From assembly GCF_030649675.1 (NCBI RefSeq), contig NZ_JAUTDR010000027.1, positions 1-55,376 of the forward strand: a stretch of 55,376 nt of DNA, read 5' to 3'. The number at the start of each line of letters is the position of its first letter. Position 1 is the first letter of the stretch. This DNA is from Haliea sp. E1-2-M8. Its GTDB lineage: Bacteria > Pseudomonadota > Gammaproteobacteria > Pseudomonadales > Halieaceae. A model generated the notes under the pieces. That model was not told the origin of the DNA and ran no database searches. It saw nothing but the letters and a program-made list of their open reading frames with translations. Shown piece by piece: positions 16,476 through 26,211 of this stretch. The translations under genes were made by a program, and so were the position numbers.

Positions 16476-19205
16476 TCAACTGGCACGGCCTGCACTGGCG
16501 CGGCCTGCACTGGCGCGGCCAGCGGTGGCGTGGACAGCAGCCCTGCGCCGCCGCAGATACCACTTGTGCGCCTCCTCGACCAACAGCAACACCAGGGCAA
16601 TCCCCAGCAGCACCAGCCATTGCCCCAGCGTTACCGGGCTCAGAGCGAGCACGTCGCTGATGCCCGGCAGGTACATGGCGGCAATGTGCACGCCCTGGGC
16701 AAAGGGCACAGCCAGGATCAGGAAGGGGTTACTCAGCAGGCGCATCCTGAACAATGACTGCGTTTCCGAGCGACTGCTGAGTGCATGGATGTTGCCGAAC
16801 AGCACCATCAGCATCAGGGTGGCGTTGCGGGCGTCGGCGACGTCGCTACCACCGTGCATCAGCCAGGCAAACGTCGCAAAAGCGAGGACACCCATCGTGG
16901 TGCCACTCACCAGCACATGCTGGATAATGTGTTTCTCGAATACCGGCTCCCGCGGGCTGCGCGGTGGCTGTTCCAGTTCATGCCCCTCTGCCGGCTCAAA
17001 AGCCAGGGCGACATCCTGCAGGCCATTGGCCACCAGGTTGAGCCACAGCAACTGTACCGCAATCAGCGGCATGGGCAGGCCGGCAAAGACGGTCAGGAAA
17101 AACAGCAGCAGGGCCGAAAACCCGGTGGCGGTCAACAGGGCAATAACCTTGCGGATATTGTTGTAGACGATACGCCCCTGCTCGATGCCGGCAACGATGG
17201 AGGCAAAATTGTCGTCGGCGATGATCAGGTCCGCAGTTTCCCGGGCAACGTCGGTGCCGCGTTTACCCATGGCCACGCCGGCATTGGCCCGACGCATGGC
17301 GGGTGCGTCGTTGACACCATCTCCGGTCACTGCCACGAAATGGCCATTGCGCATCAGGCTGTCGACGATCTGCTCCTTCTGCGTGGGCTCTATCCGCGCA
17401 AACACCCTTGCGGGCAGGATCAGCGCATCCAGTTCGGCCTCTCCCTGAGCCGTGGCCTGTTTGATCATGCTGCCGGTCACTACCCCATCGCTGCCGCCCT
17501 CCAGTTCCAGTTCCCGCGCGATCGCCCCGGCGGTCGCGGGATGATCGCCGGTCACCATGGCCACTTCGATCCCGCCCCTGCGGCAGCGGCGAATGGCTTC
17601 CCGCGCCTCGGGACGCACCGGATCAATCATCGCCACCAGGCCCAGGAAGGTCATTTCCCCCAGCTGATCAAGCGCGTCACGCTCCTCCGCCCGGCGCCGC
17701 GCCAGAGCTATCAGGCGGTACCCTTTCCCCGCAAGCTGCTCAATCTGGCCCTCAATCCGGGCCCTGTCCACCGGCACATCCCCGTCGCGGGTGCGCATAC
17801 GGGTGCAGAGGCCAAGGAGTTTTTCCGGGCTACCCTTGACGTGCAGGACCAGCGGATGCTCGTCGCCTACGTTGAGGCTGCCGCTAAGAGCGCGTTCGGA
17901 CTCATAGGGAATCAACTCCAGCTGGGCACGCTCGGAGCGAATCTCGCTCAGCGAAAAACCCAACTTCTTAGCCAGGATCAGAAAGGCGACGTCGACAATA
18001 TCGCCATTGGACACCCACTCGCCGCCGGAATAATCGAGGTGGCTCTCGTTGGCCAACAGGCCGGTAATGCACAGATCTCGCAGCAGCTCTGGATCATCGC
18101 CCAACACCGCGCCACCCGGGGCAACGCCCTCCCCGGTAACCTCAAAAGTGGCTCCATCCGGCAGCACGGCCTGGCGCACGGTCAGCTCGTTCACCGTCAG
18201 GGTGCCGGTCTTGTCGGAGCAGATGAAGGTGCAGGAGCCGAGGGCCTCGACCGCCACCAGCTTGCGAATGATCACTTTGTTGGCCGCCATGCGGCGCATG
18301 CCGATGGCCAGCGCCACGGTCAGCGCCGCCGGCAAGCCCTCGGGAATCGCCGACACCGCCAGGCCAATGGCCATCAGGATAATGCCCTCGGCGCCATAGC
18401 CGCCCCGCAACAGCATCAGCGTCACCAGCAACAGGATAGCGATGCCGATCGCCCCGGCCATCTGATAAGTGAACAGCCGGATGCGGATCAGCAGCGGCGG
18501 ATCGGCGGACTCACGACCCAGGACATGGTCCGCAATATGACCGAGCTCCGTCTCCAGCCCGGTTGCGGTAACCACGCCCTGGGCGCGACCGTGGGTGACG
18601 GTACTGCCGGCAAAACACTGGTTGAAACGTTCCGCCAGCGATGCATCGTCGGCCACCTGCGCGTGGGCATTCTTCGTGGTTGCCAGGGATTCTCCGGTCA
18701 ACATGGACTCGTCCACGCTCAGGCTGTCACTGCTGTCAAGGAGGACATCCGCGGGCACCTTGTCACCGGAAGACAGCAAAACCAGATCCCCCGGCACCAG
18801 TTCCTCGACATCAATCCGTCCCGCAACGCCGTCGCGGATAACGTGGGCGACACCGCGCACCATATTGCGCAACGCCGCCGCCGAGCGCTGGGCGGAAAAC
18901 TCCTGCACGGTGCCGATCACCGCATTCAACAGCAGCACGGCCATGATAAATACCGCATTGGCCATCTGGCTGAGCGCCCAGGAGACGAGGGCCGCCACCA
19001 GCAGAATATAGATGAAAGGGCTGCGGAACTGACGCAGAAAAATGACATGCAAGCCGGGCAGCGGGGGCTCCGGCAACTGGTTGCGGCCGCAGGCCTGCAG
19101 ACGCTCCCGCGCTTCCTCCGAGCTCAGCCCGCGGCCGCCGGCCTGCGGCCGCATCTTTCCTGGCTGCTCTGGCGGCGCACCTTGCCCGCTGTCGTCCGTT
19201 GCCAA
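16476..19205 (-). CDS. Cation-transporting P-type ATPase (PacL/PMA-like)
   Basis: A 909-residue P-type ATPase with the full set of catalytic motifs: TGES (170-173), the membrane motif IPEGLP (287-292), the phosphorylation site DKTGTLT (331-337), KGSP and the hinge TGDGVNDAP. Helices are predicted around 62-100, 247-300 and from about residue 690 to 890. The M6 region reads LNLVANGLQDVALAFEP, so the usual calcium-pump residues are not fully conserved and the ion is uncertain. The start is probably TTG at 19205 with a GGGGGA ribosome-binding site; an internal ATG 17 codons later is an alternative. The C-terminus ends in three AGRAS repeats encoded by a 15-base tandem repeat. Confidence 0.85.
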   Translation of the reverse strand: MATDDSGQGAPPEQPGKMRPQAGGRGLSSEEARERLQACGRNQLPEPPLPGLHVIFLRQFRSPFIYILLVAALVSWALSQMANAVFIMAVLLLNAVIGTVQEFSAQRSAAALRNMVRGVAHVIRDGVAGRIDVEELVPGDLVLLSSGDKVPADVLLDSSDSLSVDESMLTGESLATTKNAHAQVADDASLAERFNQCFAGSTVTHGRAQGVVTATGLETELGHIADHVLGRESADPPLLIRIRLFTYQMAGAIGIAILLLVTLMLLRGGYGAEGIILMAIGLAVSAIPEGLPAALTVALAIGMRRMAANKVIIRKLVAVEALGSCTFICSDKTGTLTVNELTVRQAVLPDGATFEVTGEGVAPGGAVLGDDPELLRDLCITGLLANESHLDYSGGEWVSNGDIVDVAFLILAKKLGFSLSEIRSERAQLELIPYESERALSGSLNVGDEHPLVLHVKGSPEKLLGLCTRMRTRDGDVPVDRARIEGQIEQLAGKGYRLIALARRRAEERDALDQLGEMTFLGLVAMIDPVRPEAREAIRRCRRGGIEVAMVTGDHPATAGAIARELELEGGSDGVVTGSMIKQATAQGEAELDALILPARVFARIEPTQKEQIVDSLMRNGHFVAVTGDGVNDAPAMRRANAGVAMGKRGTDVARETADLIIADDNFASIVAGIEQGRIVYNNIRKVIALLTATGFSALLLFFLTVFAGLPMPLIAVQLLWLNLVANGLQDVALAFEPAEGHELEQPPRSPREPVFEKHIIQHVLVSGTTMGVLAFATFAWLMHGGSDVADARNATLMLMVLFGNIHALSSRSETQSLFRMRLLSNPFLILAVPFAQGVHIAAMYLPGISDVLALSPVTLGQWLVLLGIALVLLLVEEAHKWYLRRRRAAVHATAGRASAGRASAGRAS
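16479..16523. repeat. Three 15-bp tandem repeats in ATPase 3' end
   Basis: Three consecutive 15-base units of ACTGGCGCGGCCTGC type (16479-16493, 16494-16508, 16509-16523) differ at only a few bases and encode AGRAS-AGRAS-AGRAS immediately before the ATPase stop codon. Multiples of three keep the frame open, so copy number could vary without inactivating the protein. Confidence 0.85.
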
Positions 19206-19279
19206 CCCGATGTCCCCCGGAAGCTGGTGGCTAGAAAACCCGTTTGTAGTTTACACGTTCGCACCGTGGGTGGCAGGGC

Positions 19280-19336
19280 CGCGGCCTGGGCGGCCTCACC
19301 CGCGCGGCCCGTCCCACCTACGCGGCCTGGGCGGCC
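19280..19336. repeat. GC-rich direct repeats between divergent genes
   Basis: The 226-base region between the ATPase start (19205) and metY start (19432) holds two exact 16-base copies of CGCGGCCTGGGCGGCC (19280-19295 and 19321-19336) within a generally repetitive GGCC-rich stretch. It must carry the promoters of both divergent genes, but I see no convincing -35/-10 pair. The repeats are probably slippage products rather than operators. Confidence 0.6.
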
Positions 19337-19431
19337 CCGCCCGACCCGACCCTGGCGGCCCCACCTTGCCATCCCCGCGGGGTCTGGTACGCTCCCGCGC
19401 TGAACGACTACAACCAGAATGGACCAACACC

Positions 19432-20709
19432 ATGAAACCAGCAACTCTTGCCCTGCACGCCGGCTACGATGGCGATCCGGCGACCAACGCCGCGACGACG
19501 CCGATCTACCAGACCACCTCCTATACCTTCAATGACACCCAGCATGGCGCTGACCTGTTCGACCTCAAGGTGCCGGGGAATATCTACAGCCGCATCATGA
19601 ACCCGACCAATGCGGTGCTGGAAGCGCGGCTGACCGCACTGGAAGGCGGGATCGGCGCCCTGGCCGTAGCCTCGGGCATGGCGGCGATCCGCTATGCCAT
19701 CGAGGCCATCGCCGAGGTGGGCACCAACATCGTCAGCACCTCGCAATTGTATGGCGGCACTTATAACCTCTTCGCCCATACTTTCCCGCGTCAGGGCATC
19801 GAGACCCGCTTCGCCAGGGCGGACGACTTCGAGCGCGTCGCGTCACTGATAGACGAGAACACCCGTGCCCTGTTCTGTGAATCCATTGGCAACCCGGCCG
19901 GTAACGTCGTGGATATCGAGCGCTGGGCAGAAATTGCCCATGCCGCCGGTGTACCCCTGATTGTCGACAACACCGTCGCCACCCCGCTGCTGTGCCGGGC
20001 GTTTGACCACGGCGCCGATATCGTAGTGCACTCTCTGACCAAATACATAGGTGGTCACGGCACCACCATCGGCGGCGCCATAGTTGACTCCGGCAAGTTT
20101 GACTGGGCCGCCCAGCCTGAGCGCTTTGCCATCATGAACACACCGGACCCCTCCTACCACGGCGTGGTCTATACCGAAGCCATGGGTCCCGCTGCCTTTA
20201 TCGGCCGTTGCCGGGTGGTACCCCTGCGCAACACCGGTGCTGCACTGTCGCCGCACAGCGCCTTCCTGCTGATGCAAGGCCTGGAAACCCTGGACCTGCG
20301 CATGGAGCGCCACTGCAGCAACGCGGAAAAAGTTGCGCAGTACCTGCAGCAACACCCGCAGGTGCGCTGGGTAAACTACGCCGGCCTCGAGGACAGCCCC
20401 TTCCGGGAGGCCTGCAAGAAGATTTGCGGTGGCAAGGCCTCGGGCATTCTCAGCTTTGGTATTGACGGTGGTCATGCGGCAGGCGGGCGCTTTATCGATG
20501 CGCTGCAACTGATATTGCGCCTGGTCAATATCGGCGACGCCAAGTCCCTGGCCTGCCATCCAGCCAGCACCACCCATCGCCAGCTGAACCCCGAGGAACT
20601 CGCCGCGGCGGGTGTCAGTGAAGACATGGTGCGCATCTCGGTGGGCATCGAGCACATCGACGACATCATCGCCGATATTGAACAGGCGCTGGCTGCCAGC
20701 AAGAACTGA
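19432..20709 (+). CDS. metY: O-acetylhomoserine sulfhydrylase (MetY-type PLP enzyme)
   Basis: A 425-residue Cys/Met-metabolism PLP enzyme. It contains HAGYDGDPATNAATTPIYQT, the SRIMNPTNAVLE segment, LYGGTYNLF and the PLP-binding lysine K204 in SLTKYIGGHGT. The long insertion between that lysine and the C-terminal domain, and the ending DAKSLACHPASTTHRQL, fit O-acetylhomoserine (thiol)-lyase better than cystathionine gamma-synthase. It makes homocysteine from O-acetylhomoserine and sulfide, a direct sulfhydrylation route to methionine. It stands alone and is followed by a strong hairpin at 20717-20737. Confidence 0.88.
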   Translation: MKPATLALHAGYDGDPATNAATTPIYQTTSYTFNDTQHGADLFDLKVPGNIYSRIMNPTNAVLEARLTALEGGIGALAVASGMAAIRYAIEAIAEVGTNIVSTSQLYGGTYNLFAHTFPRQGIETRFARADDFERVASLIDENTRALFCESIGNPAGNVVDIERWAEIAHAAGVPLIVDNTVATPLLCRAFDHGADIVVHSLTKYIGGHGTTIGGAIVDSGKFDWAAQPERFAIMNTPDPSYHGVVYTEAMGPAAFIGRCRVVPLRNTGAALSPHSAFLLMQGLETLDLRMERHCSNAEKVAQYLQQHPQVRWVNYAGLEDSPFREACKKICGGKASGILSFGIDGGHAAGGRFIDALQLILRLVNIGDAKSLACHPASTTHRQLNPEELAAAGVSEDMVRISVGIEHIDDIIADIEQALAASKN

Positions 20710-20716
20710 TCGCCAG

Positions 20717-20737
20717 GGCCTGCGCCTTGCGCAGGCC
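20717..20737 (+). terminator. Hairpin terminator after metY
   Basis: A perfect nine-base-pair stem, GGCCTGCGC and GCGCAGGCC, closes a CTT loop eight bases after the metY stop codon and is followed by a short pyrimidine run (TCTTCC). This is a likely intrinsic terminator with a weak U-tract. Confidence 0.7.
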
Positions 20738-20854
20738 TCTTCCACTGCAACAAAAGCTTCCCGAAACTGTAAGACCACTGCAATCAAAGCAGCGCATTGT
20801 GGACCAAACCAACGGTAACTGCGTCATGCGCAGTTGCCATGGCGCGGGAAGCTC

Positions 20855-22576
20855 ATGCCCAACAGTATCGAAACCTATCTCCTGCTTGTACCAGCGGCAC
20901 TGGTTTTCAGCTACCTGCTCTGGAGCAGGCTGCGTCTGTCGCTGGCCAAACATCCCTCCCTGCGCGGCCACGCCAAATGGTCGCGCCGGATAGCCCGCCT
21001 GGTACCCTATTACAGTTTTGGACCGGAGCACTACTTCAGCAGTGATGGCGCGCCACACGATGTTGCTGACCAGCGACGGACGGGATTCGCCAGGCTATTG
21101 CGACATCTGCACACCCGCTGCCCCAAAAGCCTCGAGTTCGGTGCAACGCTGGACACCGGTATTTCCGATGTAGACTTCACCAGCGCCTACCGCGTGCCCT
21201 TCCCCTACCGGGATGGTCTGGCCAAAGCCCTGCGCCAGGGCTCCATTGTCGACGGCAGCGACGGGGTTCGCCTGCGCGATATCGACGGCAACTGGCGCTA
21301 CGACCTGTCGGGATCCTACGGCGTAAACGTTTTCGGCTACGATTTCTACAAGGAATGCCTTGCAGAGGCCATGCGTATTGCCGGGCCGCTGGGACCGGTA
21401 CTCGGCCCCTACCACCCGGTAATCAAGGACAACGTGAAACGGCTGCAGACCATTTCCGGCCTGGATGAAGTATCCTTCCACATGTCCGGCACCGAGGCGG
21501 TGATGCAGGCGGTGCGTCTTGCCCGCTATCACACCGGACGTTCACACCTGGTCCGCCTGTGTGGCGCCTACCACGGCTGGTGGGACGGCGTGCAACCGGG
21601 TGTGGGCAACCAGCGCAAGACCGGCGACGTCTACACATTGCGCGACCTCAGCGCGCGCACTCTCAGCGTGCTGGAAACCCGCCGGGACATCGCCTGCGTC
21701 CTGATCAACCCGCTGCAGGCCCTGCATCCCAACGCGGATGCAGCCGGTGATGCCACCCTGGTTAGCAGCAGCCGCAGCGCACATTTTGACCGCACCAGCT
21801 ACACCCGCTGGCTGGAGCAAGTGCGCGAGGTGTGCACGCGGCGTGGGATCGTGCTGATCTTCGATGAAGTCTTCACCGGCTTCCGACTTGCCCACCGCGG
21901 CGCGCAGGAATACTTCGGCATCCAGGCCGACATGGTGACCTACGGCAAGACCCTGGGTGGTGGCCTGCCCGTGGGTGTACTGTGCGGCAGCCAGCAGCTG
22001 ATGAAACGTTTCAAGCAAGAGCAGCCGGCGAATATTGCCTTTGCCCGCGGCACCTTCAACTCTCATCCCTATGTCATGGCCGCCATGAACGTTTTCCTGC
22101 AGCGTCTGGATGAGTCGTATTACCAGTCCCTTTACCGGGACGCGGATGCACTGTGGAACGAGAGAGCAAAGCAGCTGAATGACCAGCTCGCCGCCGCCCA
22201 GCTCCCTGTTCGGTTAGTCAACATGCATAGCATCTGGACTGTGCTCTATACAATCCCCTCCCGTTACAACTGGATGTTTCAGTTCTACCTGCGCGATCAG
22301 GGCCTGGAGCTTTCCTGGGTCGGCAGTGGCCGCCTGATCATGAGTCTCAACTATTCAGACGACGACTTTGCGGCGGTCATGCAACGATTTCTTGACGCGG
22401 CCCGGCAAATGGCCATGGACGGCTGGTGGTGGCAGACAGAGCAACTCACCCATCACACAATCCAGCGCCAGTTGGCAATGGAAATGCTGCGCGCCAGATT
22501 CGGTCTGCAGCCAGCGGCCGGTCGCTCATCCGCAGCGACCGACAGTATCGACGCCATCACCGGGAGAACGCCATGA
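20855..22576 (+). CDS. Membrane-anchored class III PLP aminotransferase
   Basis: A 573-residue protein of the class III aminotransferase/glutamate-1-semialdehyde aminomutase fold, with an N-terminal hydrophobic helix (YLLLVPAALVFSYLLW) that should anchor it in the inner membrane. The PLP pocket is present: LCGAYHGWWDG, IFDEVFTGFR and lysine K365 in MVTYGKTLGGGLPVG. It is longer than a typical GSA aminomutase because of the anchor and an about 100-residue N-terminal extension. The start at 20855 follows a GGGAAG ribosome-binding site. It overlaps the next gene by four bases (ATGA) and heads a four-gene operon with a PHP-glycosyltransferase fusion, a PS decarboxylase and an Mpo1-like protein, suggesting an amino-group transfer on a lipid-linked or membrane substrate. 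This role is inferred. Confidence 0.82.
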   Translation: MPNSIETYLLLVPAALVFSYLLWSRLRLSLAKHPSLRGHAKWSRRIARLVPYYSFGPEHYFSSDGAPHDVADQRRTGFARLLRHLHTRCPKSLEFGATLDTGISDVDFTSAYRVPFPYRDGLAKALRQGSIVDGSDGVRLRDIDGNWRYDLSGSYGVNVFGYDFYKECLAEAMRIAGPLGPVLGPYHPVIKDNVKRLQTISGLDEVSFHMSGTEAVMQAVRLARYHTGRSHLVRLCGAYHGWWDGVQPGVGNQRKTGDVYTLRDLSARTLSVLETRRDIACVLINPLQALHPNADAAGDATLVSSSRSAHFDRTSYTRWLEQVREVCTRRGIVLIFDEVFTGFRLAHRGAQEYFGIQADMVTYGKTLGGGLPVGVLCGSQQLMKRFKQEQPANIAFARGTFNSHPYVMAAMNVFLQRLDESYYQSLYRDADALWNERAKQLNDQLAAAQLPVRLVNMHSIWTVLYTIPSRYNWMFQFYLRDQGLELSWVGSGRLIMSLNYSDDDFAAVMQRFLDAARQMAMDGWWWQTEQLTHHTIQRQLAMEMLRARFGLQPAAGRSSAATDSIDAITGRTP

Positions 22577-25284
22577 CTGTCACCCATTTTGATCGCGCCC
22601 GCCAGGCTGATTTCCGGCCATCACTCGCAAGCGGATTCAACAGCTTTCTGGAGCAGGAGGAGACACGTTTTGCTGAGGAAAATCGGCTCCGCATCGACCT
22701 GCACTGCCACGACCTCAACAGCGACCAACCGGATGAGCTCTGGGGACGGATACTGCGATTGCCCGAGACCTGGCTGGAGAGCAAAAAGCTGGTGCAATGC
22801 CTGCGCCAGCACGGCAGTGATGTTGTTACCGTAACCAATCACAACAATGCGCGATCCTGCTGGCAGCTACTGGAAAAGGGAGAGGATGTGCTGGTGGGTG
22901 CCGAATTCACCTGTCACTTTCCCGATCGTGACCTGTTTGTGCATGTACTGACCTATGGCTTCAGCCCAGCACAGGAAGAAATTCTCAATCGCCACCGACG
23001 CGATATCTATCAGTTTCTGCGCTACGCTGCGGAGCATGATCTGCCGGTGATTCTGCCGCACCCACTGTTTTTGTATGCCCACACCGGAAAGGTCGATCCC
23101 GCCGTGTTCGAACTGCTGGCGCTCCTGTTCCAGCGGGTCGAGGTCCTGAACGGGCAGCGCGACCTCTGGCAGTCGACGCTGACACTCAACTGGGCCCGTG
23201 GCATCACCCCGGAGAAAATGCAGGCGTGGGGCCGCAAGCACCGGCTGAACCCCGACGATTTCGGTGTGGATCCGCAACGCCCAAAGGTGCTGACCGGTGG
23301 ATCGGATGACCACATGGGAATTTTTGCCGGACAGTGTGGCTCCTTTCTGGAAGTACCTGACCTGCAATACCGCCTGCTCCGGGAGAAGCCGTCTGCGCTG
23401 GCGCTGGAAGCCATTCGCAAAGGGCGCATTGCGCCATATGGCCACGTCGGCGAAAACCAGAAACTCAATATCGCGCTGCTGGATTACTTTTCCCAGGTAG
23501 CCACACGCATTCAGGATCCCGGCTTGCTGCGGATTCTTCTACACCGCGGTGAAACCCGCGACAAGCTTGCCTGTCTGGCAATCAGCAATACTATGCTGGA
23601 ACTGCAGAAAAAGAAGCACGCCCGCAAGTTTTTCGAGTTTGTTCACGACGCCCTCCAGGGCAAGAAGCCCAACCGCATGCTGAAGTGGAAGGTCGCCAAA
23701 AAATACCGCTTCTGCCTCACCCATCTGCAGCGGATCGCCGCCAGCAAGCAGGGAACGCCTGAACAGTTCGTGGCGACAGTAAACCAGTCTATCGGCGAAC
23801 TTTTTACCGATCTGAATCGTCTGCTGATAGCGAAAGTTGAGAAGTCCGGGCTGGTGACGTCCGACAACAAGGCCCTGCGTTTTTCCACCGAAGAGCTGAC
23901 CCGCAATTTCGAGATTCCAGCTCAACTGAGCGCTCTGGTATTCGGTGGCGACAATCCACATCGCCATACCAGCGGGCGCAAGGTCACGGAACTGCTGGAC
24001 AGCATTTCATTTCCGCTGATGATCTCGGCGGTTCTGGCGGGCGCTACCGTGGCCAGTACGCGTTTGCTCTACCAGAATCGACAGTTTCTCAACAATTTTG
24101 CCCAGCACCTTGGCAGCAACAGCCATAATTGTCGGGCCCTGCACCTCACCGATACCCTGTTTGACAGGAATGGCGTGTCCAGCTCCCTGACCGGCAAGCT
24201 ACGGCAGATTCAGCAGAGAGACCTGCCGATCGACCTGCTGGTCTGCGACCCCGAGCGGGCGCCGGAGCCTCACCTGCTGGTGTTCAAGCCGCTGGCGAGT
24301 TACACCCTGCCCGACACCGGTGGCCAGCAGCTAAGAATTCCCGACCTGCTGCAGATTGGCCGTGCGTTCTACGAAGGTGGCTATGATCGCGTCGTCTGCT
24401 CTACCGAAGGCCCCATGGTCCTGGTCGCGTTGTTTCTCAAGTACATGTTCAATGTACGCTGCTACTTTTTCATGCACACCGACTGGCTTGAGTACATCAA
24501 GGCGACGACTGACGCCACGCCTCACGAGCGCGATCGCATACGGCGCCTGCTGCGACTGCTCTACCAGCAGTTCGACGGCGTTTTTGTGCTGAACACAGAG
24601 CACAAACGCTGGCTGACAGGTCATGAGATGGAACTGGAGCCGACACGGGTATTTCTCACTGCGCATCAGGCGCCCGAGGCCGCTACGGACATCCTGCCGG
24701 TGGAGAAGCGAAAGTTGTTCCCCGACGCCACCGCAGAAACTCCGGTACTGTTTATTGCCTGCCGTCTCAGCCAGGAAAAGGGCCTGGGGGATCTGCCGCA
24801 GATTCTCGCCAGGGCGCGGCAGGCACTGCCGGATCTGCGACTGGTAATAGCGGGCTCCGGCCCGGAGGAAGAAGCACTGCGACAGCAGTTGCCGGACGCC
24901 GTGTTTCTGGGCTGGACCGATCAAACTCGACTCGCCCAACTGTACCAGGGTCTGGACCTGTTCGTGTTCCCTTCGCGTTTTGACACTTTCGGCAACGTGC
25001 TGCTGGAGGCGTTTGCCCACGGTATGCCCGCGGTGGCCTATGCCACCAAGGGCCCTGCAGACATTATCCAGCCGGGGGTTAGCGGATACCTGGCTGCGGA
25101 CGAGATCGAGTTTGCCGCCCGTATCGTGGCTCACTTCCAGCAACCGGACCGGCACGCGGCAATGCGTACCGGCGCCAGGGCTCGTGCCGCGGAATACGAA
25201 GGTGGTGCAATCATGGATGAGTACCTGCGCAATCTTGACCTGCCGTTGCGCGCGGGCTCCATCAAGCAGCGTTCGGTGGCCTGA
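22573..25284 (+). CDS. PHP phosphoesterase - GT4 glycosyltransferase fusion
   Basis: A 903-residue bifunctional protein. Residues about 35-290 form a PHP metal-dependent phosphoesterase domain with HCHD (44-47), VTNHNN, GAEFTC, VILPHP and GGSDDH, the conserved ligand set. A helical linker of about 200 residues follows. From about residue 522 a GT4 glycosyltransferase begins (LHLTDTLFDRNGVSSSL), continuing with a nucleotide-sugar lobe from about 726: FIACRLSQEKGLGDL, VIAGSGPEEEAL and VFPSRFDTFGNVLLEAF. The C-terminal lobe resembles PimB/MgtA-type glycolipid mannosyltransferases. PHP plus GT4 in one chain suggests removal of a phosphate and glycosylation of the same acceptor. The start overlaps the aminotransferase stop (ATGA). 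Substrate unknown. Confidence 0.82.
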   Translation: MTVTHFDRARQADFRPSLASGFNSFLEQEETRFAEENRLRIDLHCHDLNSDQPDELWGRILRLPETWLESKKLVQCLRQHGSDVVTVTNHNNARSCWQLLEKGEDVLVGAEFTCHFPDRDLFVHVLTYGFSPAQEEILNRHRRDIYQFLRYAAEHDLPVILPHPLFLYAHTGKVDPAVFELLALLFQRVEVLNGQRDLWQSTLTLNWARGITPEKMQAWGRKHRLNPDDFGVDPQRPKVLTGGSDDHMGIFAGQCGSFLEVPDLQYRLLREKPSALALEAIRKGRIAPYGHVGENQKLNIALLDYFSQVATRIQDPGLLRILLHRGETRDKLACLAISNTMLELQKKKHARKFFEFVHDALQGKKPNRMLKWKVAKKYRFCLTHLQRIAASKQGTPEQFVATVNQSIGELFTDLNRLLIAKVEKSGLVTSDNKALRFSTEELTRNFEIPAQLSALVFGGDNPHRHTSGRKVTELLDSISFPLMISAVLAGATVASTRLLYQNRQFLNNFAQHLGSNSHNCRALHLTDTLFDRNGVSSSLTGKLRQIQQRDLPIDLLVCDPERAPEPHLLVFKPLASYTLPDTGGQQLRIPDLLQIGRAFYEGGYDRVVCSTEGPMVLVALFLKYMFNVRCYFFMHTDWLEYIKATTDATPHERDRIRRLLRLLYQQFDGVFVLNTEHKRWLTGHEMELEPTRVFLTAHQAPEAATDILPVEKRKLFPDATAETPVLFIACRLSQEKGLGDLPQILARARQALPDLRLVIAGSGPEEEALRQQLPDAVFLGWTDQTRLAQLYQGLDLFVFPSRFDTFGNVLLEAFAHGMPAVAYATKGPADIIQPGVSGYLAADEIEFAARIVAHFQQPDRHAAMRTGARARAAEYEGGAIMDEYLRNLDLPLRAGSIKQRSVA

Positions 25285-25287
25285 GCA

Positions 25288-26211
25288 GTGAACCAGCTGA
25301 TCCGCCAACTGAGCCAGCAAGAGCAGCTCAACTTTCTCCTCACCAACCGCATCCCACGGCGGCTGGCGACACAGTTCATGGGCTGGTTCAGCCGTATCGA
25401 AAGCCCGCTGCTGACACGCGTGGCAATAGCCCTGTGGCGCCTGTTTGCGGATGACCTCAACCTCGAAGAGGCGAAGACGCGGCGCTTCACCAGTCTGCAG
25501 GCCTGCTTCACTCGCGAGCTAAAACCCGGTGCGCGCACTGTGGATACGCACCCGGATATTGTCACCAGCCCCTGCGATGCCATTGTCGGCGCCCGCGGCA
25601 GGATCATGGGCACGACCCTGTTCCAGGCCAAGGGCTTTCCCTACGAACTGGCGGATCTCATCCCGGACCGTGAACTGCAGGAACAATATCGGGACGGGGT
25701 TTTCGTTACCCTGAGGCTCAAATCCAGCATGTATCACCGCTTCCATGCACCGGTGAACTGCACGCTGGAACAGGTCACCTACATTGCCGGGGATACCTGG
25801 AATGTGAACCCGATCGCATTGAAACGCGTTGCAAGGCTCTACTGCAAAAATGAGCGGGCGGTACTGCCGCTGCAGACAGAGCGCCCGGACAGCGCTGTCT
25901 GTCTGGTACCCGTAGCTGCCATTCTCGTCGCGAGCATCAAACTGCACTGCCTGGACACAGCACTGGACTTGCATTACCGCGGACCGCAGCGAATCAACTG
26001 TAAGGCAAGCGTGCGCAAGGGCGATGAACTGGGTTATTTCCAGCATGGCTCCACCATCATCCTGTTTGCCACCGGCAACCACCTGTTTTGCCCCGACACC
26101 GAGACCGGCAGCCGGGTCCAGATGGGGCAGGCCCTGCTGCAACGGGATACTGCCGGGGAACACTCCCAATCCACCCAAGACACTGCGTCACCACCGGAGA
26201 TATTGTCATGA
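25288..26211 (+). CDS. psd: Phosphatidylserine decarboxylase proenzyme
   Basis: A 307-residue phosphatidylserine decarboxylase family protein, with MYHRFHAPVNC, the DTWNVNPIAL segment and a self-cleavage site at HGST, where S255 would become the pyruvoyl group. Most bacterial enzymes have LGST, so the first residue differs. It converts phosphatidylserine, or a related archaetidyl or aminolipid, to the ethanolamine form. It starts with GTG three bases after the preceding stop codon and overlaps the next gene by four bases (ATGA). Its presence in this operon rather than beside a housekeeping gene suggests a specialised copy; whether the genome has another psd is not visible here. Confidence 0.85.
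   Translation: MNQLIRQLSQQEQLNFLLTNRIPRRLATQFMGWFSRIESPLLTRVAIALWRLFADDLNLEEAKTRRFTSLQACFTRELKPGARTVDTHPDIVTSPCDAIVGARGRIMGTTLFQAKGFPYELADLIPDRELQEQYRDGVFVTLRLKSSMYHRFHAPVNCTLEQVTYIAGDTWNVNPIALKRVARLYCKNERAVLPLQTERPDSAVCLVPVAAILVASIKLHCLDTALDLHYRGPQRINCKASVRKGDELGYFQHGSTIILFATGNHLFCPDTETGSRVQMGQALLQRDTAGEHSQSTQDTASPPEILS

Noticed and set aside
16785-19403. A very long plus-strand open frame (872 codons) opposite the P-type ATPase
   Set aside because: The minus strand encodes all P-type ATPase motifs; the plus frame is rich in Q, H, G and R without any family pattern, as expected of a GC-rich shadow frame.
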